A stretch of 64,000 bases of DNA from Miscanthus floridulus (taxonomy: Eukaryota; Streptophyta; Magnoliopsida; Poales; Poaceae), in contig NC_089593.1 of the NCBI RefSeq assembly GCF_019320115.1, positions 37,728,474 through 37,792,473 on the forward strand. Reading direction: 5' to 3'. The position numbers and the translations under genes were made by a program. Every line of letters begins with the position of its first letter. Positions within the stretch are counted from its first letter, which is position 1. The notes beneath the pieces were generated by a model that was given only the letters and a program-made list of their open reading frames with translations, was not told where the DNA came from and made no database searches. This document shows, in pieces, positions 39,301 through 50,149 of this stretch.

Positions 39301-40933
39301 GGAGTCCTCCTACAAAAGCCCCCTCACGGCGGCATACTGCTAGGAGGTGCGCAAGCTTGAGGACAAATTCTAGGGGATCGAGCTGCACCACGTCCCCCAA
39401 AAGGACAACGATGCCACCGATTTTCTCACAAAATTGGCCACCAGGCGGGATCCGTCTCCAAGTGGGATCTTCTTCAATGATCTCCATGAGCCGTCCGCCC
39501 AGGTCCTAGAAGTTCTGATCCAGATACACCCTGATGCCAAGCCGGTGCCCAGGGGCTCCAACCCCGACACCAAGCCAACGCTTAGGGGCTCCGACCCTAG
39601 TACCTCCATGATGATGTCACCTGCTGACATCGTAGTATTGGCACTCGATCAAACTGACTAGCAAAGGCTGCTACTCGCCTACCTCCTCGAGGAGCTCCTC
39701 CCGCTCAAAAGGACTGAAGCCCTATGGATCGATCGACGCGCCAAGACCTTCGTCGCGCTCGGTGACAAACTCTACAAATGGAGTCCATCGGGAGTGCTCA
39801 TGAAGTGCATCCCCACCAACCAGGGGAAACAACTCCTCCTCGAGGTCCATGCTAGGATTTGCAGACATCATGTGGCCCCAAGGTCGCTAGTCAAAAAAGC
39901 CTTTTGCCAAGGTTTTTACTAGCCCACCGCACTACGAGATGTAGAGGAGGTCGTCCGCAGGTGTGAGGGATACCAATTCTATGCCCGACAAACACATTTG
40001 CTGGCATAGGAACTTCAAACCATCCCCATCACCTAGCCATTTGCTGTCTGGGGCCTCGGCATGGTAGGACCGCTCAAAAAGGGCCTGGGTGGCTTCACTC
40101 ACCTACTCGTAGCAGTCGACAAGTTCACCAAGTGGATAGAGGCCAAGCCCATCACCAACATCCGCTCAAAAGAGGCAGTCAAATTCTTCCACGACATCAT
40201 CTACCGGTTCGGTGTTCCTAACTGCATCATCACTAACCACGGGACTAACTTCACCGGGAAGAAGTTTCTAGACTTCAGTGATGGATACAGCATCAGGATC
40301 GACTAGGCCTCAGTCGGACACCCACGTACTAACGGTTAGGTCAAGTGTGCCAATGGCATGGTCCTCCAAGGACTTAAGCCACGCATCTTCGACTGACTCA
40401 ACAAGTACGCCGGGCGATGGGTTGCAGAGGTCCCAGCGATCCTATAGAGCCTGAGAACGACCCCAAACCAATCCACAGGGTTCACACCCTTCTTCCTGGC
40501 CTACGAAGCTGAAGCAGTGTTGCCCTCCGACCTCGACCACGGTGCCCCAAGAGTGAAGGCTTTCAACCGTGACCGAGCCACGGAGGCTTAGCAAGACGCA
40601 GTCAACCTACTCGAGGAGGCCCACGAGACAACCGTCATCTGCTCCGTTCGCTACCAGCAAACTCTCCACAGGTACCACAAAAGGAAGATCAAGGGGAGGA
40701 TCCTCGAAGTCGGTGATCTCATGCTCTAGAGGACCCAATCAACGAAGGAAAAACATAAACTCTCTCCACCATGGGAGGGACCCTATACGGTGAGCGAGGT
40801 GATTCGACCAGGCACCTACCGACCGAAGGACGACAACGGCAACGTTCTCACCAACACTTAGAACATTGAACATGTATGTCGTTTTCCCCCTAAATTTGGT
40901 CTTACCGCTTTTATTCAACACTTGCTCCTGTAA
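36365..40933 (+). pseudogene. Element C pol: protease, RT, RNase H, aRH, integrase in one frame with 22 stops
   Basis: A single frame runs from 36365 to a natural TAA at 40931-40933. Protease DGGS is at 37034. RT starts with WRMCVDYTSLNKACPKDHF and FGLKNAGATYQ, with catalytic YVDD at 38216-38227. Then RNase H (PLLLYVAASNHVVSAA), aRH (WTMYFDGSRMEPGLGTGVVL) and integrase (LVAVDKFTKWIEAKP). Premature stops number 22: 20 TAG and 2 TGA (39251, 40394-40398), none TAA. No frameshift is seen over 4.5 kb. Integrase has lost catalytic residues: Asp to Asn at 40235-40237 (IITNHGTNF) and Glu to Lys at 40343-40345. A zinc-finger Cys is Tyr at 39971-39973. RT active-site residues are kept. Confidence 0.93.
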
Positions 40934-41332
40934 AGCACCCCAGCCCAAACACTTTTAGCCCGGGTCGCTCGAGGGCTCCATGAGGGTACAATACTAAATA
41001 CTACCTCTCTTTTACTATCACATGATAAAAACTTTGTCCCCGAACAGAAGCGCATTCCATTCCTTTGATTACCCTATGTGACTTTATTCTTACTCCCAAC
41101 CGAACACACCCCGTCGTGACCTACGGCTACGAGCAGTCGAGCCCCGTGGGCCGTTCCCAGGTTCTTAAAAGCTATAGCCTACGGAATGAATAGGCAGGTG
41201 CAAAAAAGAAAGGATAAAAACAAAACTATGCTAGGATAAAAAATAAGGAACGGATAGTGATTCTATCACAAAAACAGAACTGATGTATTTATTGATACAA
41301 AAAACTATTCACACGGGGGCTCACCCACGAAC
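40934..41332. other. Element C region between pol and antisense remnant
   Basis: AT-richer 400 bp after the pol stop with no ORF of interest. It may contain the shared 3' ends of the convergent transcripts. Confidence 0.5.
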
Positions 41333-41967
41333 TCAATGATTACATTTTCTGACTACTTCTACTCCAAATACTACTGTGGCTGCTCGACGGCATCGATTGA
41401 TGCCAAAGGAGAGGCCATGACACACATCGCCGGACATAACCACCATCGTAAGGGCCCCACCCGGTTTGGCTCCCTCGACTTTGGCGAGTGCAACGGGTAC
41501 CTCAAGGACCCTGCCTGGTTCCGCTCCCTCAGCTTCGGCAAGCGCAACGGGTACCTCAAGGGCATCGCACCCATAGATGCTCAGCAGAAGAGCATGGAGC
41601 TCCTGACCTTCTCATGCAGTCGAGGTAGCTCCTGGGCAGGGACGCTGCCACCGAGGTATGGCCACCGTGGCTAGAAGATATCTCATCAAACTTTATGAAC
41701 TGGCCAACCTGAGCAGCTACAAGGGCAAAAACCTCCCACCGACGTAGTCCTGAGCGTCTTCCTCTCTAACAAGGCTTGCCCAGAGAAGACTCACCGGAAG
41801 AAGTCCATGTATGGCTCCATCCCGATGAAAGCCTCATAGACGGTGACGAAGCCGGTGGCGTATGACACCCTCTAGTGTGCCACCTCCCTCGGCGGAACCA
41901 GCGCCTTCTCGATGAAGGCGGCCAGCACCTTCTCATCTATATTGGGGGACCTCCAACTCGACATCAT
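41333..41967 (-). pseudogene. Antisense gene remnant in element C
   Basis: On the minus strand an ATG pair at 41962-41967 opens MSSWRSPNIDEKVLAAFIEK, then ALVPPREVAH and, after a TAG, the block YATGFVTVYEAFIGMEPYMDFF, a TGA and VFSGQALLERKTLR. The FVT-CEAF-G-EP pattern resembles the family annotated as putative gypsy-type transposon protein (Pfam Transposase_28/PF04195, from memory), which lies antisense in Tat elements. A stretch seems deleted between the two blocks. Downstream the frame [19 protein letters not shown] occurs twice in tandem and the likely end is [11 protein letters not shown] with a TGA at 41333-41335. It is convergent with pol, as in element B. Confidence 0.55.
41436..41560. 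repeat. Short tandem repeat within antisense remnant (2 copies, about 55 bp)
   Basis: Two direct copies share GGCTCCCTCGACTTTGGCGA-like and CGCAACGGGTACCTCAAGG blocks, spaced about 54-55 bp apart. The second copy reads CTCAGCTTCGGCAAG. It corresponds to a repeated EVPVALAE peptide on the minus strand. Confidence 0.6.
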
Positions 41968-43165
41968 GCTCCAAAATCATGAACGGGTCTGTCAGTTCTT
42001 TTTTCCTTCTCCCTTCCCCTATTTAAAGAAAAGGCAGAGCAGTTGAGGAAAGGCGAAAGGATTGGGGCGAGAAACCCTCTACCTTCCCCCATTCAATGCG
42101 GATGGGAAACGATGGAACGCACCCTGACTGATGGGACGCACACTGACCAGTGGAATGGCGCCTGGTCAGACAGGACATGGCCTGGGTATGGCCCACCACT
42201 ACCGCATGACCAGGTGTGAGAAACAAAGCGCCACCATGCGTAGGTATCTCTCCGCATTCCTAGGTGGGACTTGGAAAAAACCAAACAACGGGATCTTCGC
42301 CAGGAGAGACCATCGGGCTTCCTAAGTCAATCGAATGGCTCGAGCAAATGCTGAGAGATAGGTAAGGAGCAGAGGGATGCCCCATGTGGGCCATGCCGAC
42401 TCTGTCACGAACAATGAGCACGGATCCCGGTTGGAGATTTCTGATTGGAGCTCCTCAAACCCCATCACTCAAGTCATCAAGGTAATATTACCGACCCCCA
42501 CTATTTCTTTATATAATCATTCATACATCCATACACGCATTCATTCCATATGCCCGCACCCCCGAACAATTCTATCCGAATCGCCTGGGGCTCGGGAACT
42601 AAGGCATCACACATGTGGTTAAATGCATCACAACACTCTGTGTTGCATCACGAAGTAGCAGTTGCCTCATCAAACATGAGCAACGACCAACTGGGGTTCG
42701 AAGGCCGGCCCATGAAGGGCTCAAGGCCTCCTCGTGTCAAATAGAGCCAGGGGAGAAAACATAGATGAGCTTCGAGGGCCCTCGCCCAGTCTGCCCCAAA
42801 GCGGACAGGGTCATCTCAACCTTCTCATTCGATCCTAAACCGCCACCAAACCCATAGAATCTCCATCGAGGGGAGGCCAGTAGGCCACCTGGGTCGGTCT
42901 CTGGAATGACCTAGGCATCTATCGGGTTGCAGGTTAAGGAGCAATGGAATGCCACAAGCGGGTGATGCTAACCCCATCACGAACGACAGATTTAGATTTC
43001 ACTCGATCATACCCGTTAGCGAGCGCACTGAGCGCATCACTCGAGCCCAAGCCATTGAGGCAAGCGACAAAGCTTAGCCCCTCCGGTTGTGAGAAACTGA
43101 GGATGGGGTAACACACAAAACTCAAACCGATCCCATCCAAGCCCAACGGGGCTCAGGGGCGCAAG
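41968..43165. other. Element C 3' noncoding region, first part
   Basis: 1.2 kb without a recognisable gene. A copy of the purine-rich pre-LTR motif (AATCGCCTGGGGCTCGGG) occurs at about 42579-42596, 2 kb before the true purine tract. Short ORFs are not supported. Confidence 0.5.
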
Positions 43166-44331
43166 ACACCTAAAACTACCTCACCTACGTGGGCTGCACA
43201 GACACCAGGATCTGTGAGCTCTGTCTTGCCCGATCCCTAAACTAACTGCCTCAGCTACGCGGGCTACACCGACGCCAGGATCTATGAGCTCTGTCTCACC
43301 CGATCCCTAAACTAATTGCCTCGGCTACGTGGGTGGCACCGACGCTAGGATCCACGAGCTCCGTCTCGCTTGATCCCTAAACTAACTACCTCAGCTGCAT
43401 GGGCTACACCGATGCTAAGATCCATGAGCTCTGTCTCACCTGATCTCTAAACTAACTGCCTCGGCTACACGGGCTGCACCGATGCCAGGATCCACGAGCT
43501 CCGTCTCGTCCGATCCCTAAACTAACTATCTCGGCTGCACGGACTGCACCGACGCCAGGATCCATGCGCTATGTCTCGCCGGATCCCTAAACTAACTACC
43601 TTGGCTGCACGAGCTGCACCCACACTAGGATCTGCAAGCTCCATCTCACTCGATCCCTAAACTAACTGCCTTGGCTTTGTGGGCTACACCGATGCTAGGA
43701 TCTATGAGCTCCATCTCGCCTCATCCCTAAACTAACTGCCTTAGCTGCGCGGGCTACATCAACGCTAGGATCCACGAGCTCCATCTCACCTGATCCCTAA
43801 ACTAACAGCCTCGGCTACGCAGGCTGCACCGACGCCAGGATCCACGAGCTCCATGTTGCCCGATCCCTAAACTAACTACCTCGGCTACGTGAGCTACACT
43901 GATGCTAGGATCTGCGAGCTCTATCTCGCCCGATACCTAAACTAAGTGCCTCAGCTATGCGGGCTACACCCAATGCCAGGATCTGCAAGCTTTGTCTCAC
44001 CCAATCCCTAAACTAACTGCCTCGGCTACGCGGGCTGCACCGATGTCAGGATCCATGAGCTCCGTCTCGCCCGATCCCTAAACTAACTGCCTCGGCTGCA
44101 TGGGCTGCATCGACACCAGGATCCACGAGCTCTGTCTTGTCTGATCTCTAAACTAACTATCTCAGCTGCGCGGGCTGCACCAACACCAGGATCCATGAGC
44201 TCCGTCTCGCTCGATCCCTAAACTAATTGCCTCGGCTGCGTAGGCTGCACCGACGCCAGGATCTGCGAGTTCTGTCTTACCGAATCCCTAAACTAACTGT
44301 CGTGGCTGCGCGGGCTGCACCAACGCCAGGA
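43166..44331 (+). repeat. 70-bp minisatellite, about 16 units, in element C 3' region
   Basis: The unit contains GATCCCTAAACTAACTGCCT, then CGGGCTGCACCGACGCCAGG and GATCCACGAGCTCCGTCTCG. The GATCCCTAA anchor recurs at 43232, 43302, 43372, 43442 and onward at 70-bp steps to about 44300, with occasional 1-bp changes. Units differ mostly by C/T and G/A transitions. The array lies between pol and the 3' LTR. Tandem repeats in this place are known in Tat-lineage elements and can seed satellite DNA. Confidence 0.95.
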
Positions 44332-44369
44332 CGTCTCTGTCTCGACTAAAATGCACGCTCACACGCCCA

Positions 44370-44625
44370 CTGACAAAACCCCCCAGACGATTCTGCCCGA
44401 ATCGCCTGGGGGCTTGGCGGCTACACCCGTGGGTGCGCTCGCTCACACCCACTGACAAAACAAAACCTCCCCCACTAGCAACACGAAAAATCCTCTAGTC
44501 AATTCTACCCGAATCGCCTAGAGGCTCGAGGGCTACACCCGCGGGTGCGCTCGTGCACACCTGCCGTCAAAGACAAAAATCCCCCTAGCGATTCTACCCG
44601 AATCGCTCAGGGACTCGGGGACTCC
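44370..44625 (+). repeat. Three repeats ending in polypurine-like tract before 3' LTR C
   Basis: Three units share a block like CGATTCTACCCGAATCGCC followed by a G-rich run (near 44390, 44500 and 44585). The first two are followed by GGCTACACCCGCGGGTGCGC. The last G-rich run (CAGGGACTCGGGGACTCC) abuts the 3' LTR at 44626 and is the likely purine tract. CGATTC/GAATCG forms a small palindrome. Confidence 0.75.
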
Positions 44626-45891
44626 TGTCGGGTTCATAAACCTAGGGTCCCTCATGGATCGGCTTCCCAGCAAAGGCTCGGCCTAGCAGACAACGTTGTA
44701 GACCAACGCGCAACTCTTGGGCCGGCCCAAGTACCTAAACGATAGGCCAAAAGGGTGATCTAATCTCAGATCGGAAGGCCTAGCCAAGGAGGAACGACAC
44801 CCGCTCTCGACTCTGGCCCGCCTCTCCAACCGGAGCGCTCACTTTGATCTCCAGCCCGCCTCCAGATGGCCTCTCTGACTGGAAGGCCTGGCCAAAACAC
44901 CACTTCCGACTCCATCCCGCTTCTCCGACCAAGAAAATGCCGAACCCCTACTTACAACTCCTCTCCGACTGGCGCAATCAGAACCGACTAGGACCAATAG
45001 ACCCAGGATGCCTGCTCGGTAAGGACTAGGAAATGGATGGAGAAAGTAGGATAGGGCGCATAAGTCAAACCGTAATACCAGGGACCGTACCCTGTGCACC
45101 TACCAGACAGTACCTTGGTACCCTACTGGCATCACAGAACTGAAGCAGTGTTGTAGGCGCCAACATTTTCCCCTACAGTGTTGTGGGTGCCATCAACTCC
45201 CATACCAGACAAATACGGTAAGGTTCCCCCCACGTGCCTCTGAGGCATAAACAGTGTTGTGGGTGCTGACATTTACCGTGTCAGGCAAACATGGTAAAAC
45301 CCCTTGCATGCCTCTGGATATCAACAGTATGGCAGGCACCGACGTCTGCCATACCTAAAGAAGACAACACAACCTCCCACATGCATCTGACATTAAACAG
45401 TATTATGGGTGCCTACCATCATCTTGTACCCGCCGGCATGGGTAGCAAGACTTAGCAGCGTACATACTCTCTCCCTCTCACTTGTAAGGCCACCCCCTTC
45501 ATCTATAAAAGGGGATGCGCTCTCTCCCAAAAGACAGTTGATTCAGATTGATCAAGTTCACTAGGACACAGCAACAGAACCACCAGGTTCAAACCACAAG
45601 CACACGCTCGAACACTTGGCACATAGCGGGGCTCCTGTCACTCTTGGCCCTTTAGACCAGAGTCCGACCAGACCTTTTGTACCCCCCATCTTTCTCCTTC
45701 TTTTTTGTAACCCCACTGTAAACTTCGAGCACCTGGGCTCAGGAATAAAGTCACCGACCGACTCAAACTAGACATAGGGCACGTTGCCTAAACTAGTATA
45801 AACCCTATGTCATTAAGTGCTAGGCCACCTCCGATCACAATGTACGGCAAAACTACAAATATTTACGTGTTGGTCACTTTCTGCACTGACA
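44626..45891 (+). mobile_element. 3' LTR of element C
   Basis: 1266 bp, TGTCGGGTTC to CTGACA, followed by the ATACT target duplication at 45892-45896. TATA box at 45504-45510. Differences from the 5' LTR are scattered, mostly transitions. Confidence 0.93.
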
Positions 45892-45896
45892 ATACT

Positions 45897-46389
45897 GCAT
45901 CTGATTAGTTGTAGCACCCTGAACTTGCTCAGAGGAGCTCTAAACTGCCTGGACATCATCATTACCAGCTGGTGTTACTTCTTGATGGCTAGTACCAGCT
46001 TGATTAGTCCCCTAAGTCGATGGATGTGGAATATTGTAGTAATCTAGTCCAACCTGATCAATTGGATATCCATGAAACACATCTTTCATGGTGTTGTGGA
46101 TTGTGCTCAAGAAAACTGTATTATGGTTCAATATGGCATCTTGAACAGATTTGTTTACAGCCTCTATGAAGAAACACCTATCCTTAGCTTCGTCTGTATC
46201 TGACTGCCCATGCAACAAAACTCTTGGTAGTGGATATTTCTAAATAACTTTATTGTCACGTGTCTTCATGTAGGACAACAAACACTTATTCTAAAATTCT
46301 TCTATAGCTTTGTTGATGGCATCTTTATCTTCATCAGGTAGGTCTTCATAAGGCACCATAAGGATATCACTGTTGTTGTGAGTTGCCAT
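45897..46389 (-). pseudogene. Element B gag, N-terminal part
   Basis: ATG at 46389 (minus) opens MATHNNSDILMVPYEDLPDE, then AINKAIEEF and a TAG. The frame continues through LHGQSDTDEAKDRCFFIEAV and VFHGYPIDQVGLDYYNIPHP to QGATTNQMQY at the C insertion site. Across C it continues in frame at 33192. Stops interrupt it (about 46291, near 46012 and 45945). Confidence 0.75.
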
Positions 46390-46426
46390 GACGATTGTGG
46401 GGTCCCACTGAGCGTGCCAGAACATG
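46390..46426 (-). other. Element B leader and primer binding site (putative)
   Basis: On the minus strand the LTR end CCGACA is followed within three bases by GTTCTGGCACGCTCAGTGGG, the position of the primer binding site. I cannot name the tRNA with confidence. Confidence 0.5.
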
Positions 46427-47251
46427 TGTCGGTGCAAAAATGTGTCGATGCGCTTGGCACACAGCAAGGTGGAAGGATCAGCTTGATGGAGCAAGGCTAG
46501 AGATCCGCTTGGCTTTAACGCAGGGCTAGCCAATTCTACAAGTTCCCAAAGGCGTGCCAGTCAATTTGATCTACAATTGATAAGGAGAGAAAGTTTATTA
46601 GTAATTTAAGGTGGAACATGCCGGTTTTTGCCCAGACAGTTCCAAGTGTGCTGCTTTGGGAGCAGCCAGACAGAGAAATCGACTAAACAGCTGATACACG
46701 AAGAAATCAACTATTTAGGACTGTAAAGCTTATGGGTTGTGATTGATTTTATAATGACAAGTACAATGCATGTAGATGTAAGTAAAATCATCAGCTAGGT
46801 GGATATTAACATTGTAAAGCATTGAGCCGATGAGTTCAACGAGAAAGGATATAGCATGCGAACAAATCAACTGTCTAGTACAAATAGATCTATCAATGCT
46901 CTAAACATAATCTGTTACCATCAATAGTGAGGTTCAGCCAGATCGATGGCAGCTATGATGATAATAACAAACTAAAACCGAAGAATCCATAAAACCATCT
47001 ATACATTGACAGATTTTCTGAGAGACATGCTATATGCGTGAAAGCACAAGCGAATCGGCTGAAATAGCCGATTCAGGTAGAAAAGGGACTACAACATGTG
47101 AACAATCGACTATTTCACATGGACAGATCTATAAACTGATCAGACCTAACCTGTTATCTTTAACAGTGCGGTTCGACTAGATCAATGGCAGCCATGATAA
47201 AGACAACAAATCAAACCTTTAAAATAAATAGATCTATTCACATTTAACAGA
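46427..47251 (-). mobile_element. 5' LTR of element B, left piece
   Basis: It begins TGTCGGTG at 46427 and matches 22436-23260. It is interrupted at 47251 by a solo LTR of the same family. It continues at 49034. Confidence 0.88.
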
Positions 47252-49033
47252 TGTTTACACCAAAATTTGGAAAGAAGAATGCAGGAATTCGAAGGCTTCC
47301 AAATTGTGCCCATCAAGGAATCGATTGCATAAGGATCGATATCAGCTGATTCAGATACGACTCTAGAATCGGATCTCTTTGGATGACGTCAGCAGATAGC
47401 GATGATGAGCCACGGTTGGCACCAGGAAATTACGTATCGGACTCTACAAAAAGGGAAAGATTAGGGTCCAAGTTATCTTAAATTAGGAATGTTTTTAACG
47501 AGTCATGCTCGAATAGGATTCATGTGTAGGTTCTGGGTATAAATATCAAACCTCGGCTATTATAAAATACACAATCAATCCAATACAAGTTACTTACTTT
47601 TTTTTGGCTTCAGCCACCCCTTAGGAGTAGGAGTAGAGTAGATCTCGGCAAGGTCTTCAGTGAGTATAGCTGCATTGATTTGGTCGACCTCCACTGTTTG
47701 TCTATAGGTACCATCATGGCTTATACCTTTGTTCGTACGGTTGCATCGATCCGGTCGACCTCCACTGTGACTCTGGTATAAGTTAGTTATCGATTCTTGT
47801 CTAATTCAAGTAAGGCTGCATCGATCCGGTCGACCTCCACTGCTCAAACTAGATTAAGGTCAAGTTATCGGCTCTATCTAAGGGTGGCCTTCCTTCGGAT
47901 AGATTCATTAAGTTATCGATATTGCTTATTGCTTCCATTATTTATTTAATTATAACAATATCACTTTGCTCGATTAGGATTGATCTAGATTGGCCTTATA
48001 TCTTGTTTAACCTATCGTTTGTTAATCTAAACTGATCTAATCTGCACTTTAAATGATGAGTTATGTTTTATCGGTTGTTTTATATCAATCTTGATCATGC
48101 ATAGCGTGCAGTTAAGGCATGTCTGATCTTAAGTAGATCTATTGGCTAGCGAAAACTGTTTCATGGCCCGTTATCATGGCCTATGTGATTCTGGCTTACA
48201 CCCCACTGTTAGCACCATAGAGTGGGGATCGTTATTTGATAGATCTGTTCCTGATAGGGCATGACCTTAACTGTGCGCTATGCTTGAATCGACTGTTTTA
48301 GCTGATATCGAGTGCTTTCATGAACAGTTCACATCATGAGACCGTTGAAGTAAAGATAGGTTGAAAGATGTGTTAGCCCCATGATCTTATTATTGTGTTA
48401 TGGCCTGTATGATTCAGCCTCATACCCTACTGATATTGGTAATAAGTTAGGGTCGTCGAGTCTATTGTTGTTTGTATGGCCTACATAATTCTGCCTCATG
48501 CCCCACTGGTCATAGCAATAGATGAGATCTAATATGTTCATTAGATTTATCTTTATTAAATGGTTGAATGATGATGAGCTGTTTCTTTTATATAAAAGGG
48601 GTTCAGTTACTTGCAGTCATTGGCTCAGCATAAATTAATCATTGTTGACATCCTTTTGCCATTGACCAATATTTGTCTAAATAATGATATTCATCCTGAA
48701 TGATAACTGATTCTTCTTACACAATCCCACGAGTTTTAACTGATTTATTCTTATGAATATGCTGGAATCGACTATTTAGTTGATCTGCTTTCATATTGGC
48801 TCTCAGAGCCACACATTCAGGACTGTCTGGCAACACTGGCATGTTCTACCCTAAATTACTAATAAACTTTCTCTCCTTGTCAATTGCAAGGTCAAATTGA
48901 CTGGCACGTCTCGGGAGGAGTGCGCAGGATCGACCACCCCTGTGCTGAAGCTAGGCGGATCTCCAGCTCCATCGAGCGGACCCTTCTGGCTTGCTCGTGT
49001 GCCCTCGGCACGGGACAAAATTTCATGCCGACA
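47252..49033 (+). mobile_element. Solo LTR of the element B family, plus orientation, 1782 bp
   Basis: Starts TGTTTACACCAAAATTTGG at 47252 and ends ATGCCGACA at 49033. It is flanked by ACAGA at 47247-47251 and 49034-49038. It contains LTR only, so the internal part was lost by LTR-LTR recombination. It carries three clear copies of GCATCGATCCGGTCGACC-type motifs near 47667, 47743 and 47818, and more degenerate ones after them. Confidence 0.92.
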
Positions 49034-50140
49034 ACAGAATCATGGACACGCACTATAGGCATTAAAGTACAGGCGATCGGCTATTTAGTCGATGTGGGCA
49101 TAGCAAACATTTAGGGTCATGCCTAGTCGAAAGCAAATCTACCAGCTAGCATCCTCCGATCTAAAGTATTAACAGTGGGGGTCGACCAGATTGATACATC
49201 CATAATAGCGAGCTATGGACCAGATTCAACTAGCTAGTAAACCTTCTCAAGATCAAACATGCCTTGACTGCATGTTATGCACAACCAAGATTGAAGCAGA
49301 ATGGCCAATGAAACATAATCCATCGTTTAAAGTAAGAACCGTCGTAATGCAACAAAAATAAACGATGGATTAAAAGGATGTGAGGCCGATCTAGATCGAT
49401 CTCAATCGGGTTGGTTGATATTGTTGAAAACTAAGGGCAATAAAAACATCAGCAAGATCGGTAACTTAATGAATCTACCAGAAGGATGTCACCCTTAGGT
49501 AGAGCTGATAACTTGACCTTAATCTAATTTGAGCAGTGGAGGTCGAACTTAACCGATGCAGCCGTACTTGAACAGGATAAGGATTGATAACTAGCTTATG
49601 CTCGAGCTCGTAGTGGAGGTCGAACTTAACCAATGCAGCCTTATGAACAAAAGTATAAGCCATGACGGTACTGACAGACAAGCAGGAGGTTGGCCAAACC
49701 GATGCAGCCCTGCTTGTTGAAGAATTTGCTGAGATCTACACTACTCCTACTCCTAAGGGTTGGCGTGAAGCCCAAAAAAGTAATTGGTATTGGTTGATTG
49801 GATGTCTTTTTTACAATAGCTGGGGTCTAATATTTATACCTAGAACCTAAGCATGAATCCTACTCAAGTACGATTTATTACAATCTTTGGTATGAAAGAA
49901 AAAATTCTTAATTTAAGATAACTTGGACCCTAATCTTTCCCTTTTTGTAGAGTCCGACATGTCTTTCCCAACATCAACCATAGCTTATTGGCGTTATCTG
50001 CTGATGTCATGCGAAGAGAGCCGATCCCAGTGCCGCATCTGAATCAGCTGATATGGGTCCTTATGCAATCGATTCCTTGATGACTCAATCTTGGAAGTTT
50101 CGAGTTCCTGCGTTCTTCTTCCCAAATTTTGGTATAAACA
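49034..50140 (-). mobile_element. 5' LTR of element B, right piece
   Basis: Continuation of 46427-47251 after the solo LTR. It matches 23255-24361 and ends GGTATAAACA at 50140. The next bases, GCAGC, are the presumed partner of GTAGT at 22431-22435. Confidence 0.88.
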
Positions 50141-50149
50141 GCAGCCTCG

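Larger units (their letters stand above)
33198..45891 (+). mobile_element. Element C: Tat-lineage Ty3/gypsy element, 12.7 kb, complete with both LTRs
   Basis: LTRs 33198-34461 and 44626-45891 begin TGTCAGG/TGTCGGG. The right one ends CTGACA. The target duplication ATACT is at 33193-33197 and 45892-45896. Order on the plus strand: 5' LTR, primer site, gag, protease, RT, RNase H, second RNase H, integrase, antisense gene remnant, 70-bp minisatellite, purine-rich repeats, 3' LTR. It is inserted into B gag. It is structurally whole but coding-dead. Confidence 0.93.
22436..50140 (-). mobile_element. Element B: Tat-lineage Ty3/gypsy element, minus strand, with nested C, insert G and a solo LTR
   Basis: LTR pair 22436-24361 and 46427-50140 (the latter split by a solo LTR). 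Both have TGTTTAC/TGTTTATACC-type starts and CCGACA ends on the minus strand. Internal order is gag, protease, RT, RNase H, second (archaeal-type) RNase H, integrase, then an oppositely oriented gene before the 3' LTR. A second RNase H and an antisense gene are typical of the Tat lineage (Retand/Grande-like). Flanking 5-mers are GTAGT (22431-22435) and GCAGC (50141-50145), which differ by two C/T transitions. All coding parts are interrupted. Confidence 0.85.
12323..50149 (-). mobile_element. Element A: Tekay-like Ty3/gypsy chromovirus, interrupted by B, right end outside window
   Basis: Order on the minus strand is upstream ORF, gag, protease, RT, RNase H, integrase with chromodomain-like tail, purine tract, 3' LTR. 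The 3' LTR is 12323-17155. Internal sequence runs to 22435, where B is inserted. Only 50141-50149 may be A sequence on the far side before D begins. The left flank TATAG (12318-12322) would be one half of A's target duplication; the partner is beyond the window. All ORFs are broken. Confidence 0.75.

Noticed and set aside
36365..40933. Reassigned or suppressed amber codon in element C, since nearly all stops are TAG
   Set aside because: Nuclear genes here use normal stops, pol itself ends in TAA, and integrase has also lost catalytic residues. Methylation-driven decay explains all of it.
43166..44331. CRISPR-like array
   Set aside because: Units are contiguous 70-bp tandem copies without unique spacers, inside a plant retrotransposon.
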